NCBI GenBank assembly: GCA_015066665.1
Contig: SVNX01000013.1
Location: 1-57,641, forward strand
Reading direction: 5' to 3'
Length of the DNA: 57,641 bases
From: Ruminococcus sp.
GTDB taxonomy: Bacteria; Bacillota; Clostridia; Oscillospirales; Ruminococcaceae
Position numbers and translations under genes: made by a program. Shown in pieces: positions 17,139 through 25,143 of this stretch; the stretch's first letter is position 1; each line of letters begins with the position of its first letter. The notes beneath the pieces are model-generated. The model saw nothing but the letters and a program-made list of their open reading frames with translations. It made no database searches and was not told where the DNA came from.

Positions 17139-17198
17139 GGGGGTAGAAGCAGCGGCATCCTGCCGATATTGCTTCTATCTTCTCCATCTCGTTCCCCC
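17139..17198 (+). other. intercistronic hairpin between rpsP and khpA
   Basis: TAGAAGCA (17144-17151) pairs with TGCTTCTA (17170-17177), with an inner stem CGGCA/TGCCG (17153-17157 with 17161-17165). Flanking GGGGG and CCCCC may extend it. No T tract follows, so it is more likely a processing or stabilising element. Confidence 0.55.
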
Positions 17199-17218
17199 AG
17201 AAACAAGGAGAAATTACA

Positions 17219-17455
17219 ATGAAAGAATTGTTATATACAATCGTGGAGACACTTGTGGAAAACAAGGATGCCATCGAGATCACAGAAGATGCCCCCAACG
17301 AGGAGGGCGTGGTTGTGTTCCATCTGCATGTGGCAGAGGATGACATGGGCCGTGTAATCGGCAAGCAGGGCAGAATTGCCAAGGCCATCCGTACCATCAT
17401 GCGCTCCGGTGCAGCCAGAAACGGCATGGATGCCATTGCTGTGGAGATCGGCTGA
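17219..17455 (+). CDS. khpA: RNA-binding protein KhpA (KH domain)
   Basis: 78 aa, one KH domain with the GRVIGKQGRIAKAIR loop (GxxG core) that contacts single-stranded RNA. KhpA pairs with KhpB (Jag) in Firmicutes and affects cell elongation and RNA metabolism. AAGGAG lies 8 nt before the ATG. Its stop overlaps the rimM start (TGATG), so the two are translationally coupled. This is the usual rpsP-khpA-rimM-trmD order. Confidence 0.96.
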   Translation: MKELLYTIVETLVENKDAIEITEDAPNEEGVVVFHLHVAEDDMGRVIGKQGRIAKAIRTIMRSGAARNGMDAIAVEIG

Positions 17456-17979
17456 TGGGACAGAAACGATTCCTTGAAATAGGTGAGATCACAAACGTCC
17501 ATGGATTGCGCGGCGAGGTAACAGTTTACCCCTGGTGCGATTCTGCGGCGTTTTTGTGTTCTTTTGATACCTTATATCTCGACAAGGACGGCAGAAAGCC
17601 CGTCCGCATTCTGCGTGCCAGAGTGCATAAGAATATGGCCATCCTTCAGCTGGAGGGCTGTACCACCCGCGAACAGGCGGAAACCATGCGCCGTCAGGTG
17701 CTTTTCATGGACAGAGAGGAAGTCGAGCTGGATGACGACTGCTACTTCATTCAGGATCTGATTGACCTTGAGGTGCGTGATGCCGATACGGACGAGGTCT
17801 ACGGCCGGATCGTCGATGTGCTCGAAACCGGTGCCAATGATGTCTATATGATCGGCCGGGGCGACGGCAAAAAGGAACTTCTCGTGCCTGCCATTCCCGA
17901 TGTGATCGTGTCCACTGATCTCGAACAGGGCGTGATGACTATCCGCCCGCTGAAAGGACTGTTTGACGATGCGGATTGA
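17455..17979 (+). CDS. rimM: 16S rRNA processing protein RimM
   Basis: 174 aa. The N-terminal RimM domain begins with IGEITNVHGLRGEVTVYPW, and a C-terminal PRC barrel (about 100-172) ends with PAIPDVIVSTDLEQGVM. RimM assists assembly of the 30S head with S19. It starts within the khpA stop codon and runs 11 nt into trmD, so it has no independent expression signal. Confidence 0.97.
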   Translation: MGQKRFLEIGEITNVHGLRGEVTVYPWCDSAAFLCSFDTLYLDKDGRKPVRILRARVHKNMAILQLEGCTTREQAETMRRQVLFMDREEVELDDDCYFIQDLIDLEVRDADTDEVYGRIVDVLETGANDVYMIGRGDGKKELLVPAIPDVIVSTDLEQGVMTIRPLKGLFDDAD

Positions 17980-18679
17980 GATTGCCACCCTGTTTCCCGA
18001 TATGTGTGAGGCCGTGCTGTCCGAAAGCATCATCGGCCGTGCACGGAAAAGCGGTGCCATTACGGTGAATTGCCATAATATCCGTGACTATACCCTCGAT
18101 AAGCACCGCCGTGTGGATGATACGCCCTATGGCGGCGGCATGGGCATGGTCATGCAGGCAGAACCCATTTATCGCTGCTGGCAGGCTGTCTGTGAGCAGA
18201 TGGGACAGCGTCCGCATACCATCTTTCTTTCCCCGCAGGGAAAGGTGCTCACCCAGCAGAGAGCCGTGGAATTGTCGAAAATGCCCGGATTATTTCTGCT
18301 CTGCGGGCATTATGAGGGCGTAGATCAGAGAATTCTGGATAAAATAGTGGATGAGGAGATCTCCGTGGGCGATTATGTCCTCACCGGCGGCGAGCTGCCG
18401 GCACTTGTCCTCACTGATGCCATCGCCAGAATGTGCGGCGGTGTACTGCCCGCAGCGGCAGCCTTTGAGGATGAAAGCCATTTCAGCGGCCTGCTGGAAT
18501 ATCCCCAGTACACCCGTCCGGAGGTCTGGGAGGGGGAGGCTGTGCCCGAGGTGCTGCTCTCCGGTCATCATCTAAAGATCAGTCAGTGGCGCAGAGCCGA
18601 GAGTCTGCGTGTCACACAGGAAAAACGCCCCGATATGTACGAGAGCTATATGCAGGCGCAGGACAGCGCCGAGGAGTGA
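17969..18679 (+). CDS. trmD: tRNA (guanine37-N1)-methyltransferase TrmD
   Basis: 236 aa. TrmD makes m1G37 in tRNA to prevent frameshifting. The trefoil-knot SAM site is visible as LLCGHYEGVDQRI and SVGDYVLTGGELPAL, and the N terminus MRIEIATLFPDM is typical. The start is the ATG at 17969 with AAAGGA upstream, overlapping rimM by 11 nt; the TTG at 17963 is less likely. The downstream CotH gene starts 5 nt after its stop codon. Confidence 0.97.
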   Translation: MRIEIATLFPDMCEAVLSESIIGRARKSGAITVNCHNIRDYTLDKHRRVDDTPYGGGMGMVMQAEPIYRCWQAVCEQMGQRPHTIFLSPQGKVLTQQRAVELSKMPGLFLLCGHYEGVDQRILDKIVDEEISVGDYVLTGGELPALVLTDAIARMCGGVLPAAAAFEDESHFSGLLEYPQYTRPEVWEGEAVPEVLLSGHHLKISQWRRAESLRVTQEKRPDMYESYMQAQDSAEE

Positions 18680-18684
18680 CAGCT

Positions 18685-20298
18685 ATGATGAAACGATGTC
18701 TTGCAGGTCTTGCCGCACTGGTACTGCTGGGCCTTGCCGGCTGTGCGGAAATGCCGCAGAATGAGAGCGCATCCCCCACGGAGGAAAGCATCGCAGACAC
18801 GGAAACCCAGCCGGAAACGCTGCCCCACTCGGGCTATGTGCTCGATGGTACGCTGCCGGTGCTGCGGATTACAACCGTGAGTCAGGAAGAGAATGTGATG
18901 GATTTCGTCACAAAGCCCGTGAATGATTATGTCGCACGCTCCATCGCTTCGTGGACGCCCGGCTATAAAATGCCCCCTGCGCCCTATTATGAAAGCTGTA
19001 CCGTCACACTGACGGATACCGACAGTTCCGTGCCCCTGAACGGCGTTTCGGCGCAGGTCAAGGTCCGCGGCAACTGGACCACATCCTATGATAAAAAGCC
19101 GCTCCGTCTGAAATTCACCGAAACCCAGAATCTGCTCGGCCTCAATGAGGGCGCCAAGATGAAGAACTGGGTGCTGCTGGCTGAATACAAGGACGCTTCC
19201 ATGCTGCGTGATAAAACCGCACTTGCCATTGCAAGAGAGATTCTTGCTCCCCATGGCCTGTATGCCGCCGATGCCGCCTTTGTCGAGGTGGAGATCAACG
19301 GCCAGTACTGGGGTGTCTATCTGCTCACGGAACAGCAGCAGATCAACATTGACCGTGTGGATATCACCGAGGCCGCTGCCGGTTATACCGGTACGGATAT
19401 CGGCTACTTCATGGAGTTTGACGGCTATTATACGAATGAAGAACCCCTGCAGCAGTTCGAGATGACTTATGCCGACAACGCCCCCCTCATTCCGTTTGAC
19501 GGCGGGAACAGCGGCAAGCCCATCAAGCCCCTTGCGGAAGGCCGGCGTGACCCCAAGCAGAATGTCGGCATCTCCATCAAGAGCGATATCTATAGTCAGG
19601 AACAGCATGACTTCATTGCTGCCTATACAAACAATGTCTACACAATTCTGTATGAGGCTGCCTACAATGACAGCGCATGGCAGTTCAATGCGGACTATAC
19701 GGAGATTGCACCCGCAGAGGGTCTGACGCCGCAGCAGGCCGTCGAGCAGGTGCTTGATGTGCAGTCCCTTGCGGATATGTACATCATCAGCGAGCTGACC
19801 TGCGATGCCGATATCTATTGGTCGAGCTTCTTCATGAGTGCCGATTTCGGTGCGGCAGGCAGCCGGAAGCTGACCTTTGAGGCCCCTTGGGATTTCGATT
19901 CCGCCATGGGCAACAAGGATCGCTGTGCAAACGGCGAGGGCTTCTATGCCGCCAATACCCTGTACGATGTCAATGACGTCTACAAGACCATCAACCCCTG
20001 GCTTGCCGTGCTCATGCACGAGGACTGGTTCCAGAACTGCATTCGTGATACCTGGACGGAGGCCTATGATGCCGGTGTGTTCGATCGGGCCTTTGCCATG
20101 ATCGATGCGGATACTGCTGAGTATCAGGCAGCCTTTGCCAGAAGTGAGCAGCGCTGGGACAACATCCGGCGGAATACTGCCGCAAGTGAATGGTCAAGGG
20201 GCGCGGCACGATGCAGAACGCATGAAGAAACTGCCGCCTATCTGAAGGACTGGCTGCAGAAGCGTGTGGCCTTCCTCAATGAAGCGTGGCACCGCTGA
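18685..20298 (+). CDS. CotH-kinase-family lipoprotein
   Basis: 537 aa. A lipobox (LLGLAGC) near residue 20 predicts a lipid-anchored exported protein, followed by a Ser/Thr/Glu-rich linker (about 22-45). The CotH domain shows VKVRGNWTTSYDKKPLRLKF, NWVLLAEYKDASMLRDKTAL and the late PWDFDSAMGNKD motif, which corresponds to the metal-binding DFD of CotH atypical kinases. CotH proteins phosphorylate spore-coat proteins in Bacillus and are common in cellulolytic ruminococci. No dockerin is present here. The start is the ATG at 18685 with GAGGAGTG upstream, only 5 nt after trmD, so it is probably read through from the housekeeping operon. The substrate is unknown. Confidence 0.9.
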   Translation: MMKRCLAGLAALVLLGLAGCAEMPQNESASPTEESIADTETQPETLPHSGYVLDGTLPVLRITTVSQEENVMDFVTKPVNDYVARSIASWTPGYKMPPAPYYESCTVTLTDTDSSVPLNGVSAQVKVRGNWTTSYDKKPLRLKFTETQNLLGLNEGAKMKNWVLLAEYKDASMLRDKTALAIAREILAPHGLYAADAAFVEVEINGQYWGVYLLTEQQQINIDRVDITEAAAGYTGTDIGYFMEFDGYYTNEEPLQQFEMTYADNAPLIPFDGGNSGKPIKPLAEGRRDPKQNVGISIKSDIYSQEQHDFIAAYTNNVYTILYEAAYNDSAWQFNADYTEIAPAEGLTPQQAVEQVLDVQSLADMYIISELTCDADIYWSSFFMSADFGAAGSRKLTFEAPWDFDSAMGNKDRCANGEGFYAANTLYDVNDVYKTINPWLAVLMHEDWFQNCIRDTWTEAYDAGVFDRAFAMIDADTAEYQAAFARSEQRWDNIRRNTAASEWSRGAARCRTHEETAAYLKDWLQKRVAFLNEAWHR

Positions 20299-20474
20299 GG
20301 AAAACCATGGACAAAGTGCACAGAATTCAAAAGTTAAATTTGGTTGTTACGCAGAGTATATTTCACAAAAAAGATTTGTGGTGATTATACACAAACAAGG
20401 GATTCGGTTTTGGTCGGTCATTTTGGCAAAGCGTAGAATTTTTGCAAAAATCGTGCAGAACTTGCGAAAAGCCG

Positions 20475-20503
20475 TTGACGAGTCCGCACTTTGCATGTAT
20501 AAT
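20475..20503 (+). promoter_or_regulatory. promoter of ptsH
   Basis: TTGACG (20475-20480), a 17-nt spacer and TATAAT (20498-20503). The preceding 170 nt are AT-rich and hold no gene. Confidence 0.88.
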
Positions 20504-20561
20504 AACAATATACACTGGTAAACAAAAACAAAAGCTTTACGCAAAGATGGGAGAGTTTGAT

Positions 20562-20834
20562 ATGTTTGTTAAAGATGTAACAGTTCAGAATCAGGTTGGT
20601 CTGCATGCAAGACCTGCAACATTCTTCATCCAGAAGGCTAATGAGTACAAGTCCTCTATCTGGATTGAGAAGAAGGAGCGCCGAGTAAACGCTAAGAGCC
20701 TGCTGGGTATCCTGTCCCTGGGCATCGTTGGCGGTACCGACATCCGCATCATCGCTGATGGCTCTGACGAGCAGGCAGCTGTTGACGCACTGGTAGAGCT
20801 GGTAGAGAGCGGCTTCAGCGACGACAATAGATAA
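20562..20834 (+). CDS. ptsH: HPr phosphocarrier protein
   Basis: 90 aa. His15 lies in GLHARPA and Ser46 in NAKSLLGILSLG, exactly the HPr positions for PEP-dependent phosphorylation and for regulatory HPr kinase phosphorylation. It therefore looks like a true HPr rather than Crh, which lacks His15. It acts in PTS sugar uptake and carbon catabolite control. No ptsI is adjacent. The start is the ATG at 20562 behind GGGAG; upstream in-frame codons are in the promoter. It has its own promoter and a strong terminator. Confidence 0.96.
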   Translation: MFVKDVTVQNQVGLHARPATFFIQKANEYKSSIWIEKKERRVNAKSLLGILSLGIVGGTDIRIIADGSDEQAAVDALVELVESGFSDDNR

Positions 20835-20851
20835 GAAATGCATGAGCATGA

Positions 20852-20884
20852 CGGGGGCTGCGTAAGGCAGCCCCCGCTTTTTTA
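20852..20884. terminator. terminator of ptsH, shared with convergent spoIVB
   Basis: The 10-bp GC stem CGGGGGCTGC/GCAGCCCCCG with a five-base loop is followed by CTTTTTTTATT on the plus strand. The T run overlaps the spoIVB stop region on the other strand. Confidence 0.92.
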
Positions 20885-22057
20885 TTCTGCGCCCGCATTG
20901 TACATGGTTTCGATGAAGATGCCGTAGCCGCGGGTGGGATCGTCCACAAAGACATGCGTCACCGCCCCGATGAGCCTGCCGTCCTGCAGGATGGGGCTGC
21001 CGCTCATGCCCTGGACAATGCCGCCGGTCTGTTCCAGCAGGGCTTCATCCGTCACCTCGATGGTCATGTTGCGTGTGTCATCCGTATGATCGATCGATAC
21101 AATGTCGATGGTGTAGGGCTGCGGTTCCGTACCCGTCACCGTGCTGAGGATGACTGCTTCGCCAAGTGTGATCTCCTGCTTGAAGGCAATGGGCAGGGCG
21201 TCCTCTGCCGCCGGCGGTGCGGTCATTGTGCCGAAAAGCCCGCAGCTGCAGTTGCGCTCAAGTCGTCCGAGGGGTTCCTCTGCGGAAAAATACCCGCGGA
21301 GCTGTCCCGGCAGACCGGCACGGCCTTTCACCGCACCACTGATGGTGACCGCATCCGCTTCGCCGCTGGCAAGGGGAATGCATTCGCCGGTGTCCGCATC
21401 ACAGATGGGATGCCCCAGTCCCCCGAAACGCCCGGTGGCGGGGTCATAATACGTCAGTGTTCCGATGCCCGCTGTGCTGTCCCGTACCCAGAGTCCCGTC
21501 CGGCAGCACTGCGATGCTTCGTCCCAGACCGGTGTGAGGCAGACCGTGCGGTTCTCCTCGCCCCGCAGGATGGTCAGCGTGAGGGGATCGCCCGTTTCGG
21601 CAATCTTGCGGAACTGGTCGGTCGAGGTCACGGCGATGCCGTTGACCTGCCGGATGATGTCCCCCTCCTGCAGTCCCGCTGAAGCTGCCGGACAGCAGCG
21701 GCCGTCGGGGGATGTGATCTCCCCGAATCCGATGACCATGATGCCCTCCATCAGCATGCGGATGCCGAACGGCTGCCCGCAGGGAACAAGGCGGATGTCA
21801 TCGGTTTTCTGAATTTTTGCCGTTTTGATGGGAAAGATACCAAAAAGACGGAGCGAAACCCGCTCGGCCTGACTTTGACTTTGTGGTGCGGCCCTCTCCG
21901 CCGTGATGGGCAGGGCAGCGGAAAGCGCCAGCGTTTCGCCATGGCGCACATAATAGTGATCTGACAGCCGTCCCGCATAGAACAGGGAAGTCACTGCGGG
22001 ACACATCAGAAGGAAAGCGGCTGCCGCTGTCACTTTTTTCTTGCAATTTTGTTTCAT
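20882..22057 (-). CDS. spoIVB: SpoIVB-type sporulation signalling peptidase
   Basis: 391 aa with an N-terminal membrane anchor (about 9-30), a PDZ domain (about 105-175, GLQEGDIIRQVNGIAV) and an S55 serine protease domain. The catalytic Ser is in GIVQGMSGSPI and the His in GGLGHPI. SpoIVB is secreted from the forespore and activates pro-sigma-K processing in Bacillus. The SD AAGGTGA lies just before the ATG. It is monocistronic and convergent with ptsH. Its presence suggests sporulation ancestry, but one gene does not prove the cell sporulates. Confidence 0.93.
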   Translation of the reverse strand: MKQNCKKKVTAAAAFLLMCPAVTSLFYAGRLSDHYYVRHGETLALSAALPITAERAAPQSQSQAERVSLRLFGIFPIKTAKIQKTDDIRLVPCGQPFGIRMLMEGIMVIGFGEITSPDGRCCPAASAGLQEGDIIRQVNGIAVTSTDQFRKIAETGDPLTLTILRGEENRTVCLTPVWDEASQCCRTGLWVRDSTAGIGTLTYYDPATGRFGGLGHPICDADTGECIPLASGEADAVTISGAVKGRAGLPGQLRGYFSAEEPLGRLERNCSCGLFGTMTAPPAAEDALPIAFKQEITLGEAVILSTVTGTEPQPYTIDIVSIDHTDDTRNMTIEVTDEALLEQTGGIVQGMSGSPILQDGRLIGAVTHVFVDDPTRGYGIFIETMYNAGAE

Positions 22058-22185
22058 CCGTCACCTTCTTTCTGTGCAAGTGCACAGTACTATCATGGAC
22101 CATGCCGCGGGGGATTATCATTGAAAATGATTGCCCGCCGGCGCATTATTTTCCGACCGGAAAGATTGTCAGTGGAGGAAATTTT

Positions 22186-22737
22186 ATGAAATCAACAGAA
22201 ACCCTGCAGGAAGCACCCGTCTGGCACAGACATGTGAAAAACTGCCTGCGGCTGGTGCTCGGTGTGACCACCTGCATCTATCCGCTGTTTATGGGGCTGA
22301 TGTCCGCAGCGGGCTGGCAGTATAATGTGAATGCCGGAAATTATCCCGCATTGTTCAGTACCTTTGCCACATGGATGACCATCGGCTGCCTGCTGCTGGC
22401 AGCGGGTACGGTGCTCAGCTTTTTCGGAATGAAGCACCGCTTCTGGCGATGCAATGTGATCGCCCTCGCCTGCGGCGTGCCGGGCGTCATTGCGGCAATG
22501 GCTGTGCTGCATCGCTTCACGCTCTATGCCGACCAGAATTTCCCCGGCCACCGTGAAACCATGCAGCCCATCAGTGAGATCTACCGTGACAGACTCCTGC
22601 CGATCCTGCTGCCCTTTGGGCTGCTGTGCGTGATCTGCCTGTGGCAGCTGTTCGCATATGATGCAAGGGTCTACCGCAGTGAGCAGAAGAAACAACAGAA
22701 TGCGGAGGCTCCGAGTATCCTCGGGGATGACAAATGA
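22186..22737 (+). CDS. four-helix membrane protein, unknown
   Basis: 183 aa. Four hydrophobic segments (about 23-45, 60-80, 92-112 and 137-158) are linked by short loops, with a charged, Gln-rich C-terminal tail (SEQKKQQ). No family is recognised. The start is the ATG at 22186 with GGAGGA 6 nt upstream. It overlaps the next gene by ATGA, so the two are translated together and probably work together in the membrane. Confidence 0.8.
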   Translation: MKSTETLQEAPVWHRHVKNCLRLVLGVTTCIYPLFMGLMSAAGWQYNVNAGNYPALFSTFATWMTIGCLLLAAGTVLSFFGMKHRFWRCNVIALACGVPGVIAAMAVLHRFTLYADQNFPGHRETMQPISEIYRDRLLPILLPFGLLCVICLWQLFAYDARVYRSEQKKQQNAEAPSILGDDK

Positions 22738-24911
22738 CAGCGCAGCGTGCCGGTACATACCGCCGGACGATTGCGGCAGGTGCGGCGGCACTCGTTTTTC
22801 TGATTGCGCTGTATTACATCCTATCCCGCTTCACCTTCTGTGAGAACCGCCTTCTGCCCATGTGCCTTGCGGCACTCGGTGCGGCGGCTGCCGTGCTTGG
22901 CACAATGCTCCGGCCGGATACCGCAGGCAGGCGTTTTCTCCGTCGTGCCGGTTTCATTGCGGCGGGCGTGATTTTCCTTGAGCTGACCGCATTTCAGCTG
23001 CACAGCTTTGCCTCTGTACCGCAGACCTGCACCGTCCCCCTGACCGAGTCGGTGCAGGAGCCCGACAAGCGTGCCGCTGCCTTTGAAGGCGGGGACCTCG
23101 TCATCACCGGCAACACGAATGTGAAGATCCCGTTTGAAGCCGAAAACATCCGCTGGCTTTCAATGCAGCTCGATGCCGAGGCCAGCTTCTATGAGATCGC
23201 CTGCTCGATGGAGGATGAGAACTTCTCCTCGTCCAGTATCCGTACATCCAAGGCAAGGCTCAACGGCTCGCAGAAATCCGTGCTGCTCGAGCTGCGGCCC
23301 CATGGCCGGCTGCATTCATTCTCGCTGCATTTTATGAGCATGAGCGAGGGAGAAACGGTGCGCATCACCGGCATTGCCCTCCGGAATGCCCGCCCCTATG
23401 AGATCTCCTGGCTCCGGATGCTCCTGCTGGCCGTTCTGCTCCTTTTCTGTACCGCTGTGCAGTGCTTCGGCTGGCACAGAATTGAATATGACAGCAGCAG
23501 TCTTGTGCATCGTGAGGCTGTCACCATGCTGTTCATCGTGTGTGCATTCGCAGCGGGGGCATTCTGCGGCGGCGGCATACTGCGTCCCTACGAGCCGGAC
23601 AGTGATCTTACCGTGCAGGATCCGTATTACCAGACCTTTGATGCATGGCATAAGGGCCAGCTCCACCTCGATCTTCCCGTGGATGAGGCACTTCTTGCCC
23701 TTGATAATCCTTATGATCACAGTGCCCGTACAGATGCGGGCGTCACATGTGCATGGGACAGAGCCTTTTATGAGGGGAAATATTACTCGTACTTCGGCAT
23801 TGCTCCCGTTCTGTTCGTCTATGAGCCTGTCTATGTCCTGACAGGCCGTCTTCCGAGCATGGCCGCAGCCGTCTGCCTGTTTGCTGTGATGGCACTTGCC
23901 TGTCAGTTTCTGCTTATCCTGACACTTGTGAAGCACCATTGCCCGCAGGTGAAGCTGCTTGCGCTCCTGCTCGGACTTGCTGCTGCTGCTGTCTCTTCCG
24001 GCGTGTATCTCTGCATGAATTATGCCGATTTCTATTATGCGGCACTGGCAGCGGGCATGGCGTTTCTGTATCTGAGCCTGTGGCTCGGACTGCTCGCCAT
24101 CCATGCAAAGACGCAGCGCAGCCGTCTGCTGCTGCTGGCCGGATGCGGCTTGTCCGTAGTCTGCATTGTGCTCAGCCGCCCGAATATGGCATTGTACATT
24201 CTTTTGCTCGTGCCGGGATTTCTCTCGCTCCTGCGTGAAGCATCCCGTCCTGTGAGGGAACGGCTTGCACTCCTGCCGGCCTTTTTTGTTCCGGTGATGT
24301 TGGGGGCAGCGGGCGTGATGGCCTATAATGCTGCACGGTTTGCATCCCCCTTTGACTTCGGTACGGCTTATCAGCTGACCGTCAGCGATACGTCCGCCAA
24401 TACCCTGCGTCTTTCTGCCATTCCTGAAATGCTCATCGCCTATTTCTTCCACCCGCTCCGGCCGGAACCGCAGTTCCCGTTTTTCAGCATGGATACGCCC
24501 TCGCTCGGCGATACCGGACAGTATATCTATGCGGCTCCCGGCTTCGGTGTACTGCTGTATCCCATTGCGGCAGCGGCGTTTGTGCTCGCTGTGCGGCAGT
24601 GCCGGCGTGAAACGAGGGGGACGGCTCTCATTTGCATGGGTGCGGCGGTGCTCACTGTTGCTGTTGCGTGGCTGGACTACTGCATGGGCGGCTATAATCT
24701 CCGCTATCAGTGCGATATTCTGCCCGTTCTGGCCGTGCTTGGCACTGTGCTGCTTCTCCGTGAACATAAGGACAGCCGGTGGCCTTCCTGCTGTTTTGCG
24801 GCGAGTATTGCTTTCAGCAGCCTCACGCTGCCGGCACTGGGGATGGACTGGGCCTTCTGGTATCTGTCACCTGCGCTGTTTTTCGATCTGCAGCGGCTTT
24901 TCATCATATGA
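22734..24911 (+). CDS. large polytopic membrane protein, GT-C glycosyltransferase-like
   Basis: 725 aa with two N-terminal helices, a soluble extracytoplasmic domain (about 85-220, beta-rich), then about ten helices. The loop after the second helix cluster (YDHSARTDAGVTCAWD followed by FYEGKYYSYFGIAPVL) resembles conserved loops of membrane glycosyltransferases of the GT39/GT-C kind that use lipid-linked sugars. The assignment is tentative because no catalytic Asp can be identified with certainty. It overlaps the preceding gene by 4 nt and ends at a strong terminator. Confidence 0.7.
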   Translation: MTAQRAGTYRRTIAAGAAALVFLIALYYILSRFTFCENRLLPMCLAALGAAAAVLGTMLRPDTAGRRFLRRAGFIAAGVIFLELTAFQLHSFASVPQTCTVPLTESVQEPDKRAAAFEGGDLVITGNTNVKIPFEAENIRWLSMQLDAEASFYEIACSMEDENFSSSSIRTSKARLNGSQKSVLLELRPHGRLHSFSLHFMSMSEGETVRITGIALRNARPYEISWLRMLLLAVLLLFCTAVQCFGWHRIEYDSSSLVHREAVTMLFIVCAFAAGAFCGGGILRPYEPDSDLTVQDPYYQTFDAWHKGQLHLDLPVDEALLALDNPYDHSARTDAGVTCAWDRAFYEGKYYSYFGIAPVLFVYEPVYVLTGRLPSMAAAVCLFAVMALACQFLLILTLVKHHCPQVKLLALLLGLAAAAVSSGVYLCMNYADFYYAALAAGMAFLYLSLWLGLLAIHAKTQRSRLLLLAGCGLSVVCIVLSRPNMALYILLLVPGFLSLLREASRPVRERLALLPAFFVPVMLGAAGVMAYNAARFASPFDFGTAYQLTVSDTSANTLRLSAIPEMLIAYFFHPLRPEPQFPFFSMDTPSLGDTGQYIYAAPGFGVLLYPIAAAAFVLAVRQCRRETRGTALICMGAAVLTVAVAWLDYCMGGYNLRYQCDILPVLAVLGTVLLLREHKDSRWPSCCFAASIAFSSLTLPALGMDWAFWYLSPALFFDLQRLFII

Positions 24912-24917
24912 TTGCCC

Positions 24918-24957
24918 AAACCCGTTCTGTATCAGGATGCAGAACGGGTTTTCTGTA
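24918..24957 (+). terminator. terminator after the membrane protein pair
   Basis: The 12-bp stem AAACCCGTTCTG/CAGAACGGGTTT with a 10-nt loop is followed by TCTG. Confidence 0.85.
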
Positions 24958-25017
24958 AAATATTGGTGCGGACGCAAAAAATCATATATATAAATTATGA
25001 ATTTTTTCCAAATCTAC

Positions 25018-25047
25018 TTGACAAAATGATTCTCCCTGGAGTATAAT
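25018..25047 (+). promoter_or_regulatory. promoter of the LRR-dockerin gene
   Basis: TTGACA (25018-25023), an 18-nt spacer and TATAAT (25042-25047). The leader of about 90 nt folds into two stems, TCTTTCC/GGAAAGA (25061-25082) and GATTCTG/CAGAATC (25104-25123). Confidence 0.88.
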
Positions 25048-25143
25048 GAAGTTGTATATATCTTTCCTGCGCTTGGGAAAGAATATCGTGGAAAATTTAC
25101 AACGATTCTGAGAGGGCAGAATCAGAGAGGTAGGTAAAGTATT

